A stretch of 64,000 nucleotides of DNA from the NCBI RefSeq assembly GCF_038789205.1, contig NZ_CP128355.1, positions 496,001-560,000 of the forward strand, in the 5' to 3' direction. A model generated the notes under the pieces. The model saw only the letters and a program-made list of their open reading frames with translations. It did no database searches and was not told the origin of the DNA. The translations under genes and the position numbers were made by a program. Below are positions 44,420-54,136 of the stretch, piece by piece; the stretch's first letter is position 1, and the number at the start of each line of letters is the position of its first letter. The DNA is from Staphylococcus hsinchuensis. GTDB lineage: Bacteria > Bacillota > Bacilli > Staphylococcales > Staphylococcaceae.

Positions 44420-44971
44420 ATGGAAACTTCTGCACAAAAAAGAACCGTCAGACATATTATTAGTACATCTTATCAACTATTAGAACATCATTACTTTGAT
44501 AGCATTACCGTACAACAAATATGTCAGGAAGCGGAAATCAATCGAAGTACCTTTTACCGTTATTTTGAAGATAAAAATGATTTATTGTACCATATTATGC
44601 AATATATTGGAGAATTACTATTTGGTACCAAACATATACATCAAAAGCGAAACGCGATTGAGAGTTTATTTCATTACATTGATGATCACCGAAGTACATT
44701 CAGACATTTATTACTTTCTTCCAAACAAGAGGATGTCTTCCGTGACTTCCAACAAATTATTAGCAATGAAATGTTTGAAGGGGCTTTTGCTAAAACGGAT
44801 TGCGAAGAACACGAAGATGAACTTGCCGCTCATATTCGTGAGTCACGATTCCCGCATTTAATTTGTGATGTAAAGAGTATGATGTTAGTTGAAGTATTGC
44901 GTCAATGGTTAGTCCATAAATATGAATTTACACCGAAAGAACTCATAAAATTTATAGAAGAAGAATTATAG
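44420..44971 (+). CDS. TetR-family regulator
   Basis: 183 aa from ATG 44420 (GAGGAGTGTTGGA); a 5-codon longer frame exists. HTH in FDSITVQQICQEAEINRSTFYRYFEDKNDLLYHI. The C-terminal half matches TetR members of the Dha/AcrR-like type found next to transporters (LRQWLVHKYEFTPKELIKFIEEEL). Its position just after the MMPL operon suggests it controls that exporter, as FarR does FarE in S. aureus. That link is inferred. Confidence 0.87.
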   Translation: METSAQKRTVRHIISTSYQLLEHHYFDSITVQQICQEAEINRSTFYRYFEDKNDLLYHIMQYIGELLFGTKHIHQKRNAIESLFHYIDDHRSTFRHLLLSSKQEDVFRDFQQIISNEMFEGAFAKTDCEEHEDELAAHIRESRFPHLICDVKSMMLVEVLRQWLVHKYEFTPKELIKFIEEEL

Positions 44972-44973
44972 AT

Positions 44974-45019
44974 AAAAAAAGAGATTTTTGCAGAAACTAC
45001 TGCAAAAACCTCTTTTTTT
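44974..45019. terminator. Bidirectional terminator
   Basis: AAAAAAAGAG and TTTTTGCAG pair with CTGCAAAAA and CTCTTTTTTT, between the TetR gene and a convergent gene. Confidence 0.88.
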
Positions 45020-45034
45020 GGGGGTTACGCTTCA

Positions 45035-45424
45035 TTATTTAATAATTGTATTTTGGAATACGAAGCTAGGCTCAGCACCTAATATTAATAAAAACATTTG
45101 TGAGTAAGTCACGTTTTGATAATCATTAACGAGTTCTACAAAAGCGTTAAACTCTGGATGCGTGCTTACCTTTTTAACTTCACCTTCGTATAAATCTAGT
45201 ACTGAATTACTAATTAATGCGGGTCTATTTAACTCTAATGTCTTTTCATCGTTTGAAAAAATTAAGAGCCCTAAATATTTATATGGCACACTTAATTGTC
45301 TTGTGAGACTGGCAATATATTCTAAATTGCTAAATAAATCAGGGTTAGATTTTCTTAATTCGTCGAAATCTTGAGTTAATTGATTTAGTTCTTCCATTTC
45401 ATTTTTTAATTTAATCATCTTCAA
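45035..45424 (-). CDS. 129-aa soluble protein, unknown
   Basis: TTG start at 45424 is six bases after GGAG; an ATG two codons later is 12 bases away. The product begins with a charged helical stretch (LKNEMEELNQLTQDFDELRK) and has no membrane segment. It starts three bases beyond the stop of the thioesterase gene, so the two are cotranscribed. No family recognised. Confidence 0.68.
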   Translation of the reverse strand: MKMIKLKNEMEELNQLTQDFDELRKSNPDLFSNLEYIASLTRQLSVPYKYLGLLIFSNDEKTLELNRPALISNSVLDLYEGEVKKVSTHPEFNAFVELVNDYQNVTYSQMFLLILGAEPSFVFQNTIIK

Positions 45425-45427
45425 TCA

Positions 45428-45952
45428 CTACTCCACTTCCCAAGGTTTATTGATATCTAATGCTTCTAGAATTAACTTACTTTGCTTTCTTTTATTTCTA
45501 CGAATTTCTGCTCTTTCTGCGCCGTGATCGTATAAAAACTGTTCCTCATCCGTTTGGGGTTTAATTTTAGGGATTGTAATAGGCTTTTTATCCTCATCTA
45601 GGGCTACGAAAGTAAGAAATGCAATGGCAGCAATCTTTCTTTCTGCTGTAATCATATCTTCTGAAATCACTTTACAGAAGATTTCCATTGATTTTGTTCC
45701 CGTATAAACGACAGAAGACTCAATACAAACGGAATCAGATTGTGTAATGGGGTGTAAAAATTCTACAGAGTCAGTTGAGGCTGTAACACATTCTTTAACT
45801 CTGGCATGTCTACGTGCTGATAGGGTCGCGTTATTGTCGATTTTCTTCATCAATACGCCACCGAAAAGGGTATTGTAATTGTTCAAGTCATTAATCAAAA
45901 CTTGATCCGTACTGACAATCTTACTTTCTTTAGGGTACTTATATCTTTCCAT
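45428..45952 (-). CDS. Acyl-CoA thioesterase (hotdog fold)
   Basis: 174 aa from ATG 45952 (GGGAGTTTTTTG). Features of YciA/BACH-type acyl-CoA hydrolases: LNNYNTLFGGVLMKKIDNNATLSARRHAR (hotdog helix; Asn-x-x-x-Leu-Phe-Gly-Gly motif), VEFLHPITQSDSV and FVALDEDKKPITIPKI. The C-terminus is a charged tail. It hydrolyses acyl-CoA thioesters in the cytosol; chain length is unknown. Forms a two-gene unit with the 129-aa gene. Confidence 0.88.
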   Translation of the reverse strand: MERYKYPKESKIVSTDQVLINDLNNYNTLFGGVLMKKIDNNATLSARRHARVKECVTASTDSVEFLHPITQSDSVCIESSVVYTGTKSMEIFCKVISEDMITAERKIAAIAFLTFVALDEDKKPITIPKIKPQTDEEQFLYDHGAERAEIRRNKRKQSKLILEALDINKPWEVE

Positions 45953-46061
45953 CAAAAAACTCCCGTAATATTTATTTTTACGTATTATAGTTTATGTGAT
46001 GAGCAGATAAATATAAAATATCCATTTTTTATAAAGGTATAAATTTCACAAATGACCTTAG

Positions 46062-46952
46062 CTAATATTTTTTTAGTAAATAGTTTTCTTGAATAAACTT
46101 AATCCAATTTTTAGTTAAGGAATCAACAATGACATCTTTTCTCCAAATAATAGCCAATTCCCATTTCATCGTTGGCTCGTTAATGTCGATTGTGAGTAAA
46201 TCGCTATCCAGCAATTGCAAAATACCTTCAGGCAAAATACAGATTCCCATATTATTGAGTAACATTTCTTCAATAAAGCTCCATTGCGTTGATTCAAAGA
46301 TGACATTCGGATTGAAATTATGATTACGACACGTATTAATAATTTTGTCATTTAAGAAAAAGTCAGAACTAAATAATATGAATTCTTGATCCTTTAAATC
46401 TTGTATATCAATCGATGATTTACTAGCTAGTTCATGGTCTTTATGCACCACTAACTTTAGACGCTCTTCCAATATAGAGAAATTATCGAATATCTCATTA
46501 TTTGTAGGCAACACAGTAATCCCCATATCAAGATCACCATAATAGATATCATGCTCTATTTTCTTACTACCGTTTTCGAAAAGTTGGAAAGAGACATTAG
46601 GATACAATTTATGAAATTGTGAAATCAATTTAATTAACTTTCTAATGTTAATAATAGTCGGAATACCAATTTTAAGATGACCTGTTTTCATTTCTAATAA
46701 ATTACTTAACTCATTTGGGATATTATCATACATCTTCAACATTTCTTTACATTGAAAGAAAAACGCTTCTCCAGCATCAGTTAAGTAGATTTGATTCTTA
46801 TACCTTCTAAATAAAGTAACTTCAAGTTCATTTTCAATTAATTTAATTGTATTACTGATCGTAGGTTGCGTAATAAAAAGCTTTGCTGCAGCTTTGGTCA
46901 TACTCTTTTCATTTACAACCTCTACAAAATACTGCATATGTTTGAGTTCCAA
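46062..46952 (-). CDS. LysR-family regulator
   Basis: 296 aa from TTG 46952, ten bases after GGAGG; a GTG at 46991 lies before that site. HTH HMQYFVEVVNEKSMTKAAAKLFITQPTISNTIKLIE at the start, effector domain to the end (GHLKIGIPTIINIRKLI, DMGITVLP, LLNNMGICILPEGI). CidR/YwfK-like in type, but the target is unknown because no divergent partner remains. The IS431 lies about 160 bp upstream of its start and may have removed it. Confidence 0.87.
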   Translation of the reverse strand: MELKHMQYFVEVVNEKSMTKAAAKLFITQPTISNTIKLIENELEVTLFRRYKNQIYLTDAGEAFFFQCKEMLKMYDNIPNELSNLLEMKTGHLKIGIPTIINIRKLIKLISQFHKLYPNVSFQLFENGSKKIEHDIYYGDLDMGITVLPTNNEIFDNFSILEERLKLVVHKDHELASKSSIDIQDLKDQEFILFSSDFFLNDKIINTCRNHNFNPNVIFESTQWSFIEEMLLNNMGICILPEGILQLLDSDLLTIDINEPTMKWELAIIWRKDVIVDSLTKNWIKFIQENYLLKKY

Positions 46953-47115
46953 CGTGTCTTTCCCTCCTATTATCCAAATGCGCTCAATCACATTTTATAT
47001 AAATATTACTTTTCTTAGTCTATAAATCTATTTTATACCCTGCGTGTGTTTGGTGAAAGCCAACTTATCGAAAAGAGGGGCATAATTATTAATCTGAGTA
47101 AGACAGAATAAAAAT

Positions 47116-47905
47116 GGTTCTGTTGCAAAGTAAAAAAATATAGCTAACCACTAATATATCATGTCAGTGTTCGTTTAACTTGCTAGCATGATGCTAATTT
47201 CGTGGCATGGCGAAAATCCGTAGATCTGAAGAGACCTGCGGTTCTTTTTATATAGAGCGTAAATACATTCAATACCTTTTAAAGTATTCTTTGCCGTATT
47301 GATACTTTGATATCTTGTCTTTCTTACTTTAATATGACGGTGATCTTGCTCAATGAGATTATTCAGATATTTCGATGTATAATGACAGTCAGGTTTAAGT
47401 TTAAAAGCTTTAATGACTTTAGCCATTGCTACCTTCGTTGAAGGTGCCTGATCTGTAATTACCTTTTGAGGTTTACCAAATTGTTTAATGAGACGTTTGA
47501 TAAATGCATATGCCGAATGATTATCTCGTTGCTTACGCAACCAAATATCTAATGTATGTCCCTCTGCATCAATGGCACGATATAAATAGTTCCATTTTCC
47601 TTTTATTTTGATGTACGTCTCATCAATACGCCATTTGTAATAAGCTTTTTTATGCTTTTTCTTCCAAATTTGATATAAAATTGGAGCATATTCTTGAACC
47701 CAACGGTAGACCGTTGAATGATGAACGTTTACACCACGTTCCCTTAACATTTCAGATATATCACGATAACTCAATGCATATCTTAGATAGTAGCCAACGG
47801 CTACAGTGATAACATCCTTGTTAAATTGTTTATATCTGAAATAGTTCATACAGAAGACTCCTTTTTGTTAAAATTATACTATAAATTCAACTTTGCAACA
47901 GAACC
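47116..47905 (-). mobile_element. IS431/IS257 (complete, 790 bp)
   Basis: Ends GGTTCTGTTGCAAAGT and its complement; appears identical to 11957-12746 and in the same orientation. The flanks ATAAAAAT and ATTTTTTA are not an 8-bp duplication. The right end cuts a lipoprotein gene. Confidence 0.95.
47175..47849 (-). CDS. tnp: IS431 transposase
   Basis: 224 aa, the same protein as at 12016-12690, with HTH and DDE core residues intact. Because this copy and 11957-12746 are direct repeats, recombination between them could delete the intervening 35 kb, including the thi operon and sceD. Confidence 0.96.
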   Translation of the reverse strand: MNYFRYKQFNKDVITVAVGYYLRYALSYRDISEMLRERGVNVHHSTVYRWVQEYAPILYQIWKKKHKKAYYKWRIDETYIKIKGKWNYLYRAIDAEGHTLDIWLRKQRDNHSAYAFIKRLIKQFGKPQKVITDQAPSTKVAMAKVIKAFKLKPDCHYTSKYLNNLIEQDHRHIKVRKTRYQSINTAKNTLKGIECIYALYKKNRRSLQIYGFSPCHEISIMLAS

Positions 47906-48226
47906 ATTTTTTATCTTTTACTTTCTTCCAAGTATTGCCTTCTTTAGCTTTCAACTTGTCGTCCCCTTTGAAAGTAAACTTATGTTTCGTTTTATAATCT
48001 TTTAATTTCACAATAAAACTATCTTTGTTTTTATCGATGATTTTACCTTCAAGTAAAGTCACACCTGAAGCATCGACTTTCATTTTGTCTTTTTTAATAA
48101 CCATTGTCATTTTACCTTGTGCGGTCTTTGTTTCCCATTTACCTTGTGCTTTATCTTGTGCATCACTACACGCTGATAGCACTAACGTTAAAATAATAAC
48201 TAAACCTACTAAATAAATCTTTTCAT
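47906..48226 (-). pseudogene. Small lipoprotein, frameshifted and IS-truncated
   Basis: ATG at 48226 (AAGGGGATAAATAT) reads MKRFI then stop. One base shifted, the frame is a good lipoprotein: KIYLVGLVIILTLVLSACSD, then GKWETKTAQGKMTMVIKKDK and DSFIVKLKDYKTKHKFTFKG. The start has A4 where A5 (ATGAAAAAG) would restore it. The 3' end is cut by IS431 at 47905, which supplies the last apparent residues. Possibly a beta-rich secreted lipoprotein; function unknown. Confidence 0.78.
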
Positions 48227-48410
48227 ATATTTATCCCCTTTTCAATTGATATAAATATATTTTATCACAACATAAAAACTAAACAACTATAATTTTATAT
48301 TTTTTAATAGTTTATCTTACTAAAAATTAGAGATAGTATTTTTAATTGTATAATGAAATTTTTTATATAAGCAATATTTATAACCTCGTGCATCCAATGT
48401 CTTATAATGT

Positions 48411-48452
48411 AAAAAAACCAGAGCCACACACCTACTTAAGATGTGACTCTGG
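48411..48452 (-). terminator. Terminator of the alpha/beta hydrolase gene
   Basis: CCAGAGCCACA (48418-48428) pairs with TGTGACTCTGG (48442-48452); the A-run at 48411 is a T-run on the minus strand. Confidence 0.87.
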
Positions 48453-48478
48453 TCGAATCCACAATATATTTTTAAAGG

Positions 48479-49291
48479 TTAATGTTCCAATTCATTGTTA
48501 AGCCAATCTACAATTTCTCCAAAAATACTGTAATTATACGAACTTTCATTCAATATCTCGTGTTGTAAACCATCGTATATATGAATAGATTTATGTTTAG
48601 ATCCTATTTGTTCAAACAGTTGCAATGAATCTCTATAGCTCACCAAGCCATCTTCTTTACCATGTAGAATCAGCACATTATCTGTGAACTGTTCAGCATT
48701 TGCTTTTAAGTAATCTATACCGTCCATTAATGTAAAGACAAGCCCCATAGAAATACGTTTCGCATTTAAATCATCTTGTTCATATTTTCTAATCACTTCT
48801 GGGTCACTACACACACCGTCACCTAATTCATTGTCAAAATAACTTTGCGGTGACAAATTTTGGTCAGGCGTACCAAACAGCTTAGTATTATAACGTGTCA
48901 GTGCGCCCGTCGTGATGATTCCGTCCACTTGATTTGGATATTTCGTACCAAATAACGTAACTGTATAACCACCCATACTATGCCCTAGTAAATAAACTGG
49001 CCCTTCAAAGTGTTGTTTTACAAATGATAATACTGTCGATAAATCTTCAGTTATTTCATCTACGCGACTATAATATGTTTCTTGACCGCCTGATCGACCA
49101 TGTCCTCTCTGGTCATATCGGATAACATTAAATTCATTAATATTTAAAAAGTCCGTAACTGCATCATATCTCTCTAATGATTCTGCTAAACCATGGGCTA
49201 TAATGACATTTGCTTTAGGCTGGGCGACATCATTAATTTTCGTATAAATACGCGTTTCATCGTCCGAAGTTAAATATTTAATATAGTTCAC
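48479..49291 (-). CDS. Alpha/beta hydrolase, lysophospholipase-like
   Basis: 270 aa; GTG start with AAAGGGGTAGATGGT. Catalytic triad visible: nucleophile Ser105 in LLGHSMGGYT, Asp214 in LHGKEDGLV, His244 in GLQHEILNE; oxyanion segment IIAHGLAE (30-37) and YDQRGHGRSGG. No signal peptide, so cytosolic. The pattern fits the monoglyceride lipase/lysophospholipase (PldB, Serine aminopeptidase S33) group. It may recycle membrane lipids. Confidence 0.9.
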   Translation of the reverse strand: MNYIKYLTSDDETRIYTKINDVAQPKANVIIAHGLAESLERYDAVTDFLNINEFNVIRYDQRGHGRSGGQETYYSRVDEITEDLSTVLSFVKQHFEGPVYLLGHSMGGYTVTLFGTKYPNQVDGIITTGALTRYNTKLFGTPDQNLSPQSYFDNELGDGVCSDPEVIRKYEQDDLNAKRISMGLVFTLMDGIDYLKANAEQFTDNVLILHGKEDGLVSYRDSLQLFEQIGSKHKSIHIYDGLQHEILNESSYNYSIFGEIVDWLNNELEH

Positions 49292-49396
49292 ACCATCTAC
49301 CCCTTTTTGTCATGTCGTTAGTCTGTTATACCCTGGTTTTCAACTAATTAAAATATTTCTAATTAGACGTGCTATATTTTTAAATTTAAAAAAGCG

Positions 49397-51100
49397 TTAC
49401 TGGTTCCCATGTGCAATATTCAATCCACGATATCGATTCAACGTGCCACAGAATTCTTGTTTTCTTGGTAAAGCTAAGTTACCAGGATGACCATCATGAG
49501 GTGAAATCGCATCTAATCCATGCGTTTCAATATAGTTGTACAATTTATCGGCCGCTTCTGCTAACGTATCTTGATCATTAAGCAGATGTTTTTGATAGTA
49601 ATCAATCATCATTCCAAGTGCTTGCGTTTGACTATGGTCTACCAATTGCTCTAAACCAGTAATATCAATCGGCTCTTTACCATACATTATCGTATACTTA
49701 CCTTTAACTTTAAATCGATCGTCTTTACCACGTTTAGAAAAGCTAGAGCGTAGCGGAGTTCTGTGCGGAATGTCACCAAATGATTGTTGTTTCGCTTCTT
49801 TATTAGTTTCCGCTTCTGATTGAACAATCGCTTTGGCATCTGAAGTGACATCTTTCAATACATATTCATCCATCATCAACACGTTGTCTGCTACATCAAA
49901 GTAATCTCCAGAACCACCAACAATTAATATAGTAGAAACATGATAATCATCGTATAAAGGAGCTACCTTACTAGCAAATGGTGTGATAGGTTCTTTATCT
50001 GGTGCGATCAATTGTTGCATACGCGCATCTCGAATCATAAAGTTAGTCGCAGATGTATCTTCATCTATGAGTAATAGTGAAGATTGTGCTTCCAAGGCTT
50101 CCATCACATTGGCTGCTTGTGATGTACTACCACTGGCATTTTCAGTCGTAAATTGTTGTGTATCCTTTTTACCTGGAAGGTTATCTATGAATGGACTAAT
50201 ATTCACGCTTTCTATATGACGACCATCTTCAGCACGTATCTTCATCGCATCGTTACGTGTAATCACATATTCACGACCATCGCCAACAATGTGATTGTAA
50301 ACGCCACGTTCGAGTGCTTCGAGAATCGTAGACTTACCATGGAAACCACCGCCGACGATTAACGTAATACCTTCAGGAATACCCATGCCTTTCAACTGCT
50401 TACCACTTGGTAATGACATATTGATTTCATAACGTTCAGGACTCGTAAATGACACTGCATTTGATAATGGTTGATCTGACACACCACTTTTACGCGGTAG
50501 TACAGCATCATTACCAATAAATGCGACAAGTCCTTGTGTTTCTAATTGTTGTCTTATATATTCTTGATCTAACATTAACGTAACTTGTTCTTCTAAAGCT
50601 TTATGGTCAAATTGATGGTACATTAAACCTTTTTGTACGATCTGTGGCAGTGTATCAATAATCGTATGCATCGCTGCTTTACCTAATATTTTACGTCCCG
50701 CTGCTGGTAAACCAACTTCAATTCGTGCTTCAATTTGACGTTCACCTATTACAACCGCACTGCGCTCTAACATTTCTTGTCCACAACGATCTATAGAAAT
50801 ATTCATTCGTTTATTACCACTTTGGTTGTGTCGAATCGCTTGATGAAAAGTTCTAGCCAGAAAGTCAGAAACTGCAATACGCTTCGCTTTAGAATCCAAT
50901 AGTTCATTTGGTATTTCAGTTGTATCTCGGTCGATAATCACACGCATCTTTGAAGGTGGTGCGTATGGATCTACTTGTACATGATCAATCGCAAGTTGAA
51001 ACGTTTTAAATTGATATGTTCCCTTCAAACGTTTATAAGCGCCATACTTTTGCCCATCTAAGGACAATAATTGCTTCTTAAGTGATTGTTCATCTTTCAC
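49397..51100 (-). CDS. ABC-class ATPase (DUF2791-type P-loop protein)
   Basis: 567 aa. GTG start at 51100 is eight bases after AAGGAG; the open frame continues to 51121. An N-terminal domain (about 1-235) is followed by a single P-loop domain: Walker A GGGFHGKSTILEALERG near 250 and Walker B SSLLLIDEDTSATNFMIRD near 345. The late motif ILIVGGSGDYFDVAD also fits the predicted 'ATPase of the ABC class' family. No membrane segments; a soluble enzyme of unknown role, conserved in staphylococci. Confidence 0.83.
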   Translation of the reverse strand: MKDEQSLKKQLLSLDGQKYGAYKRLKGTYQFKTFQLAIDHVQVDPYAPPSKMRVIIDRDTTEIPNELLDSKAKRIAVSDFLARTFHQAIRHNQSGNKRMNISIDRCGQEMLERSAVVIGERQIEARIEVGLPAAGRKILGKAAMHTIIDTLPQIVQKGLMYHQFDHKALEEQVTLMLDQEYIRQQLETQGLVAFIGNDAVLPRKSGVSDQPLSNAVSFTSPERYEINMSLPSGKQLKGMGIPEGITLIVGGGFHGKSTILEALERGVYNHIVGDGREYVITRNDAMKIRAEDGRHIESVNISPFIDNLPGKKDTQQFTTENASGSTSQAANVMEALEAQSSLLLIDEDTSATNFMIRDARMQQLIAPDKEPITPFASKVAPLYDDYHVSTILIVGGSGDYFDVADNVLMMDEYVLKDVTSDAKAIVQSEAETNKEAKQQSFGDIPHRTPLRSSFSKRGKDDRFKVKGKYTIMYGKEPIDITGLEQLVDHSQTQALGMMIDYYQKHLLNDQDTLAEAADKLYNYIETHGLDAISPHDGHPGNLALPRKQEFCGTLNRYRGLNIAHGNQ

Positions 51101-51288
51101 TGAAAAAACTCCTTCATTCAAAGTCTATTAAATTAAGTTTCAGCCCCTAGTTATACGCTTAATTCAACTTAATTATTGTAACATGATTAGATTTAATCAA
51201 AAATGAAAGATACTGTGTTCTATATTTTAATATCTGATGAATTATAAAATTTTAAAAAAGACTAAATATAATAACTCAATAAATAAAA

Positions 51289-51354
51289 GAACCCTACACG
51301 CCTATGTGTGAAGGGTTCATATATGTTTAGGGCTATGTTCAAGTCGCTAGCCCT
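51289..51354 (-). terminator. Two hairpins after the lipase-peptide unit
   Basis: AGGGCTA (51329-51335) / TAGCCCT (51348-51354), then GAACCCT (51289-51295) / AGGGTTC (51312-51318) followed on minus by a T-rich stretch. They end the transcript that includes the 21-codon peptide at 51372. Confidence 0.7.
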
Positions 51355-51371
51355 TTGATATATTTAATATT

Positions 51372-51437
51372 TTATGAAAATAATACTTTCACTACATTGA
51401 AGAATGATTCGATTAATTCAGGAATTGAAGCAGTCAT
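51372..51437 (-). CDS. 21-aa amphipathic peptide downstream of lipase (PSM-like?)
   Basis: ATG at 51437 follows AAAGGAGGTCTTGTG, a near-ideal ribosome site. The peptide starts MTASIPELIESFF and continues NVVKVLFS. It has no signal peptide, is hydrophobic with E7, E10 and K17 on what would be one helix face, and is weakly acidic. Size and character recall phenol-soluble modulins. It starts 35 bp after the lipase stop and is followed by two hairpins. Assignment as a modulin is an inference. Confidence 0.6.
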   Translation of the reverse strand: MTASIPELIESFFNVVKVLFS

Positions 51438-51471
51438 CACAAGACCTCCTTTATCATTTCTAAAATCAAAT

Positions 51472-54087
51472 TTAACCTACTACATGTTCGGCTTTCACGG
51501 CGTCTTCAGCAATACCGCCCCATAATTTCTTTAATTCTTCTGCATCTACATTTTGTTCTGTTTTGTCATGACCTACGAAATCACTGTGATCCCAGTCATG
51601 TCTTGTTGGTGTCACTTGCCAGATACCTTTTTGAACTTGATCAGTAGCAGCTGTGCTATTTTCACCAAATGGATGTTGTGCTGAAATCACTGAAACGAGT
51701 CCGTCATTTTCACGCCATTCTTTCTCAGGCACCTTACCAATGACGTTGGCCGTTAAGATTTTAGATAGTGCCATATGGATATCTGCTTTTTGCTCACCGT
51801 TAAGTCCTTCATATGTAGACTCACCAGTGTAAGTTTTATAAACGATATTAGGATTTAAAGTCGTTTTATTATTAAGTTCTTCTGCACCTTGTGTAGTTAA
51901 ATCATAGAAAGCATTATCTTTTGTAGTCCAAATCTTGCTCGTCTTCTTCACGCGATCAACATATTCAAGATATGTCTCATCTTCACGTTGTTTAAGACCC
52001 CATTGTGATAAACCAAAATCAACTTTAGCCGTTTTACTACCATTTAACGTAATGTAATCGTAAGCCACTTGTCTAATAAAGTCTTCATTACCTAATAAAT
52101 CAGCAGCGTGCGTACCGTTATGTGGTGTCACAACTGTAGTAATTGAAGATACCATATTATCATGTCCACCTTGATATAAAGGTGAAATTTCACCGCCGTG
52201 TTGTCTTTGGTATTCAATTTCTTCTTGATTACCGTTTCTCAACATTTCTTCTAAATAACGTACAGTTTGACCACCCATACTATGGCCTACGAGGTGCACC
52301 TTTTGACCTGGTTGCCAATCTTTATAAACACCTTCGTATGTCTTACCGTAACGAGCGTGTCCGTATTTTTCTGCATGGGCAGCACCATAGTCGACAGTAC
52401 CACCTTTAATGTAATAATAGAGCTCTACTGCGCGGTCATAGTTACTTCCATAAGCACTAATACTCGCTTGGTAAGACTCGTATCCATTATTTTCTAAATA
52501 TTGTCCGATATCTAATACTTCTCCGCCCCAGTTATTTTCACCGTCTGCATTTTCACCGACGAAACTATTGAATCCATGAACTAAAATGATTGGATCTTCA
52601 TTTTTGTATTCCGCTTGCTTTGCAACTTTATTTGTTTGATCTGTCGTTGCTTCTGGCGTGAGCTTAGTATTGTTGTTATTTGTCGTTGCTTGTGAATTAG
52701 CTTTTAAAGCAGCAAGTTCTTTCTGTTGTTGTTTATCATCTTGATTTTGAGAACTTCCAGGTAACATTGGTGTATTTTCTAAATCTTCAAGTGAAACAGT
52801 ACGATTGGGTTGCTGTTGCGTAGTTGGTCTATCTTGTGTTTGTTCACTTGTACGTTCACCTGCTAACGGGAAACGATTCTCATCATTTCGATTTTCTTCT
52901 GATTGTTGAGACGTGTCTTCAGTAGGAACCTCTTCTGTCTGTTGTGTGTATTGATCCTCTGAAGTCGATTCTTCTGTGGAAGCTACTTCGCTAGATGATG
53001 TTTCTGTTTCATTTGATTGAGATACATCGTGTGGTTCATCTGTTTTAGGTTGTGCTTCAGTTGCTTTCTCCTCAGTTGAATCTTCTTGTGACTTTTCTAA
53101 TGAAGATGTGTCTTCTTCACCTTCTGAAGGTTGTTGTTCTGTTCTTTCATCGTCTTTAGTTGATGCTTCTTTCGTTGATTCTTCTTCGTTATTTTGTTCG
53201 TCTTCAGATGAATCATTGTCACCCTTAGATTCTGATGGTTGATTTTCTTCAGTTTGTGGTGCTTCCTCTGTTTGCGTTTCTGTAGAATCTTTTGTTGCTA
53301 CGTCTTTCTCATCTTTATCTTCAGTTGTTGTTTCATCTGACTTTGATGTATGTTCCGTAGAAACATGTGATGTTGGTTGTGTTTCTGTTGATTTGTCCTC
53401 GTCATTAATTTCAGATGTTTGTGTTGCCTCTTCTTTTTCAGTTTGTGCTTTATCTTCTTTTTCAGCTCGTGGTTGATGCTCCGATTTCTTATTAGTTTGT
53501 TCTTCTTTGTGATCGTATAATTGCGTGTTGAAACCTTTGTCTTCATTAAGTTGTTCCGCATCAGAACGATCTTCTTGTTTAGCATTTTTCTGTTGGTCAT
53601 CAGATAGTCCTTCTTGCTGGTTTTCTTTTTTGTCAGAGTGTTTGTCTGTTACTTCTGATGTTGTATCGTCTGTTTTTTTAGATGAAGGTTGTGTTTCTGA
53701 TGAAGTTTGTTCTGAAGATTTAGGTGTTTCTTGCCTAGAATGATCTACATTTGAATGTTCTTGTTGTTGTAATCGTTTATTTTCGTCTGAATTTTCTGAA
53801 TGTTTATCACTTGTTATGGTTTCATTTTTCTGTTTATTTTCAGATTGTGAAGGCTTTTGTGCTTTATGTATTGTTGGTTGATTATCTTGAGTTGTTGAAT
53901 GAGATTGTTGCGTTTCATCAGATTTATTATCGATAGATTGTGCTTGTGTTGTCTCTGGTGATGTTTGTTCTTGTGATTCCTCTGCTTGCGCTTGGCCTCC
54001 ACCGATGAATAGTAGCGCACCAATTAAAGCAGATGCCGTACCTACACTGAATTTACGAATACTATATTTGTTTTGTCTCGTTTTCAT
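51472..54087 (-). CDS. geh: Secreted YSIRK prepro-lipase (Geh type)
   Basis: 871 aa from ATG 54087 (GAGGTGCTAAAA). YSIRK signal ([21 protein letters not shown]), a very long Ser/Thr/Glu/Gln-rich pro-region (about 40-470), then the mature lipase from about residue 485 (EDPIILVHGFNSFVG). Catalytic Ser in VGHSMGGQT (about 600), an Asp further on, and His in the C-terminal HDWDHSDFVGHD, which also holds Ca ligands. Staphylococcal lipases are cleaved after secretion and hydrolyse triglycerides. The pro-region is longer than in S. aureus Geh (total 690). Confidence 0.93.
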   Translation of the reverse strand: MKTRQNKYSIRKFSVGTASALIGALLFIGGGQAQAEESQEQTSPETTQAQSIDNKSDETQQSHSTTQDNQPTIHKAQKPSQSENKQKNETITSDKHSENSDENKRLQQQEHSNVDHSRQETPKSSEQTSSETQPSSKKTDDTTSEVTDKHSDKKENQQEGLSDDQQKNAKQEDRSDAEQLNEDKGFNTQLYDHKEEQTNKKSEHQPRAEKEDKAQTEKEEATQTSEINDEDKSTETQPTSHVSTEHTSKSDETTTEDKDEKDVATKDSTETQTEEAPQTEENQPSESKGDNDSSEDEQNNEEESTKEASTKDDERTEQQPSEGEEDTSSLEKSQEDSTEEKATEAQPKTDEPHDVSQSNETETSSSEVASTEESTSEDQYTQQTEEVPTEDTSQQSEENRNDENRFPLAGERTSEQTQDRPTTQQQPNRTVSLEDLENTPMLPGSSQNQDDKQQQKELAALKANSQATTNNNNTKLTPEATTDQTNKVAKQAEYKNEDPIILVHGFNSFVGENADGENNWGGEVLDIGQYLENNGYESYQASISAYGSNYDRAVELYYYIKGGTVDYGAAHAEKYGHARYGKTYEGVYKDWQPGQKVHLVGHSMGGQTVRYLEEMLRNGNQEEIEYQRQHGGEISPLYQGGHDNMVSSITTVVTPHNGTHAADLLGNEDFIRQVAYDYITLNGSKTAKVDFGLSQWGLKQREDETYLEYVDRVKKTSKIWTTKDNAFYDLTTQGAEELNNKTTLNPNIVYKTYTGESTYEGLNGEQKADIHMALSKILTANVIGKVPEKEWRENDGLVSVISAQHPFGENSTAATDQVQKGIWQVTPTRHDWDHSDFVGHDKTEQNVDAEELKKLWGGIAEDAVKAEHVVG

Positions 54088-54136
54088 TTTTAGCACCTCT
54101 ATTTAATTTTATAAAATGTCATAAATGGCAAAGTGA

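Noticed and set aside
52143..53936. Plus-strand open frames opposite the lipase
   Set aside because: They lie antisense to a strongly coding lipase, with biased composition and no ribosome sites.
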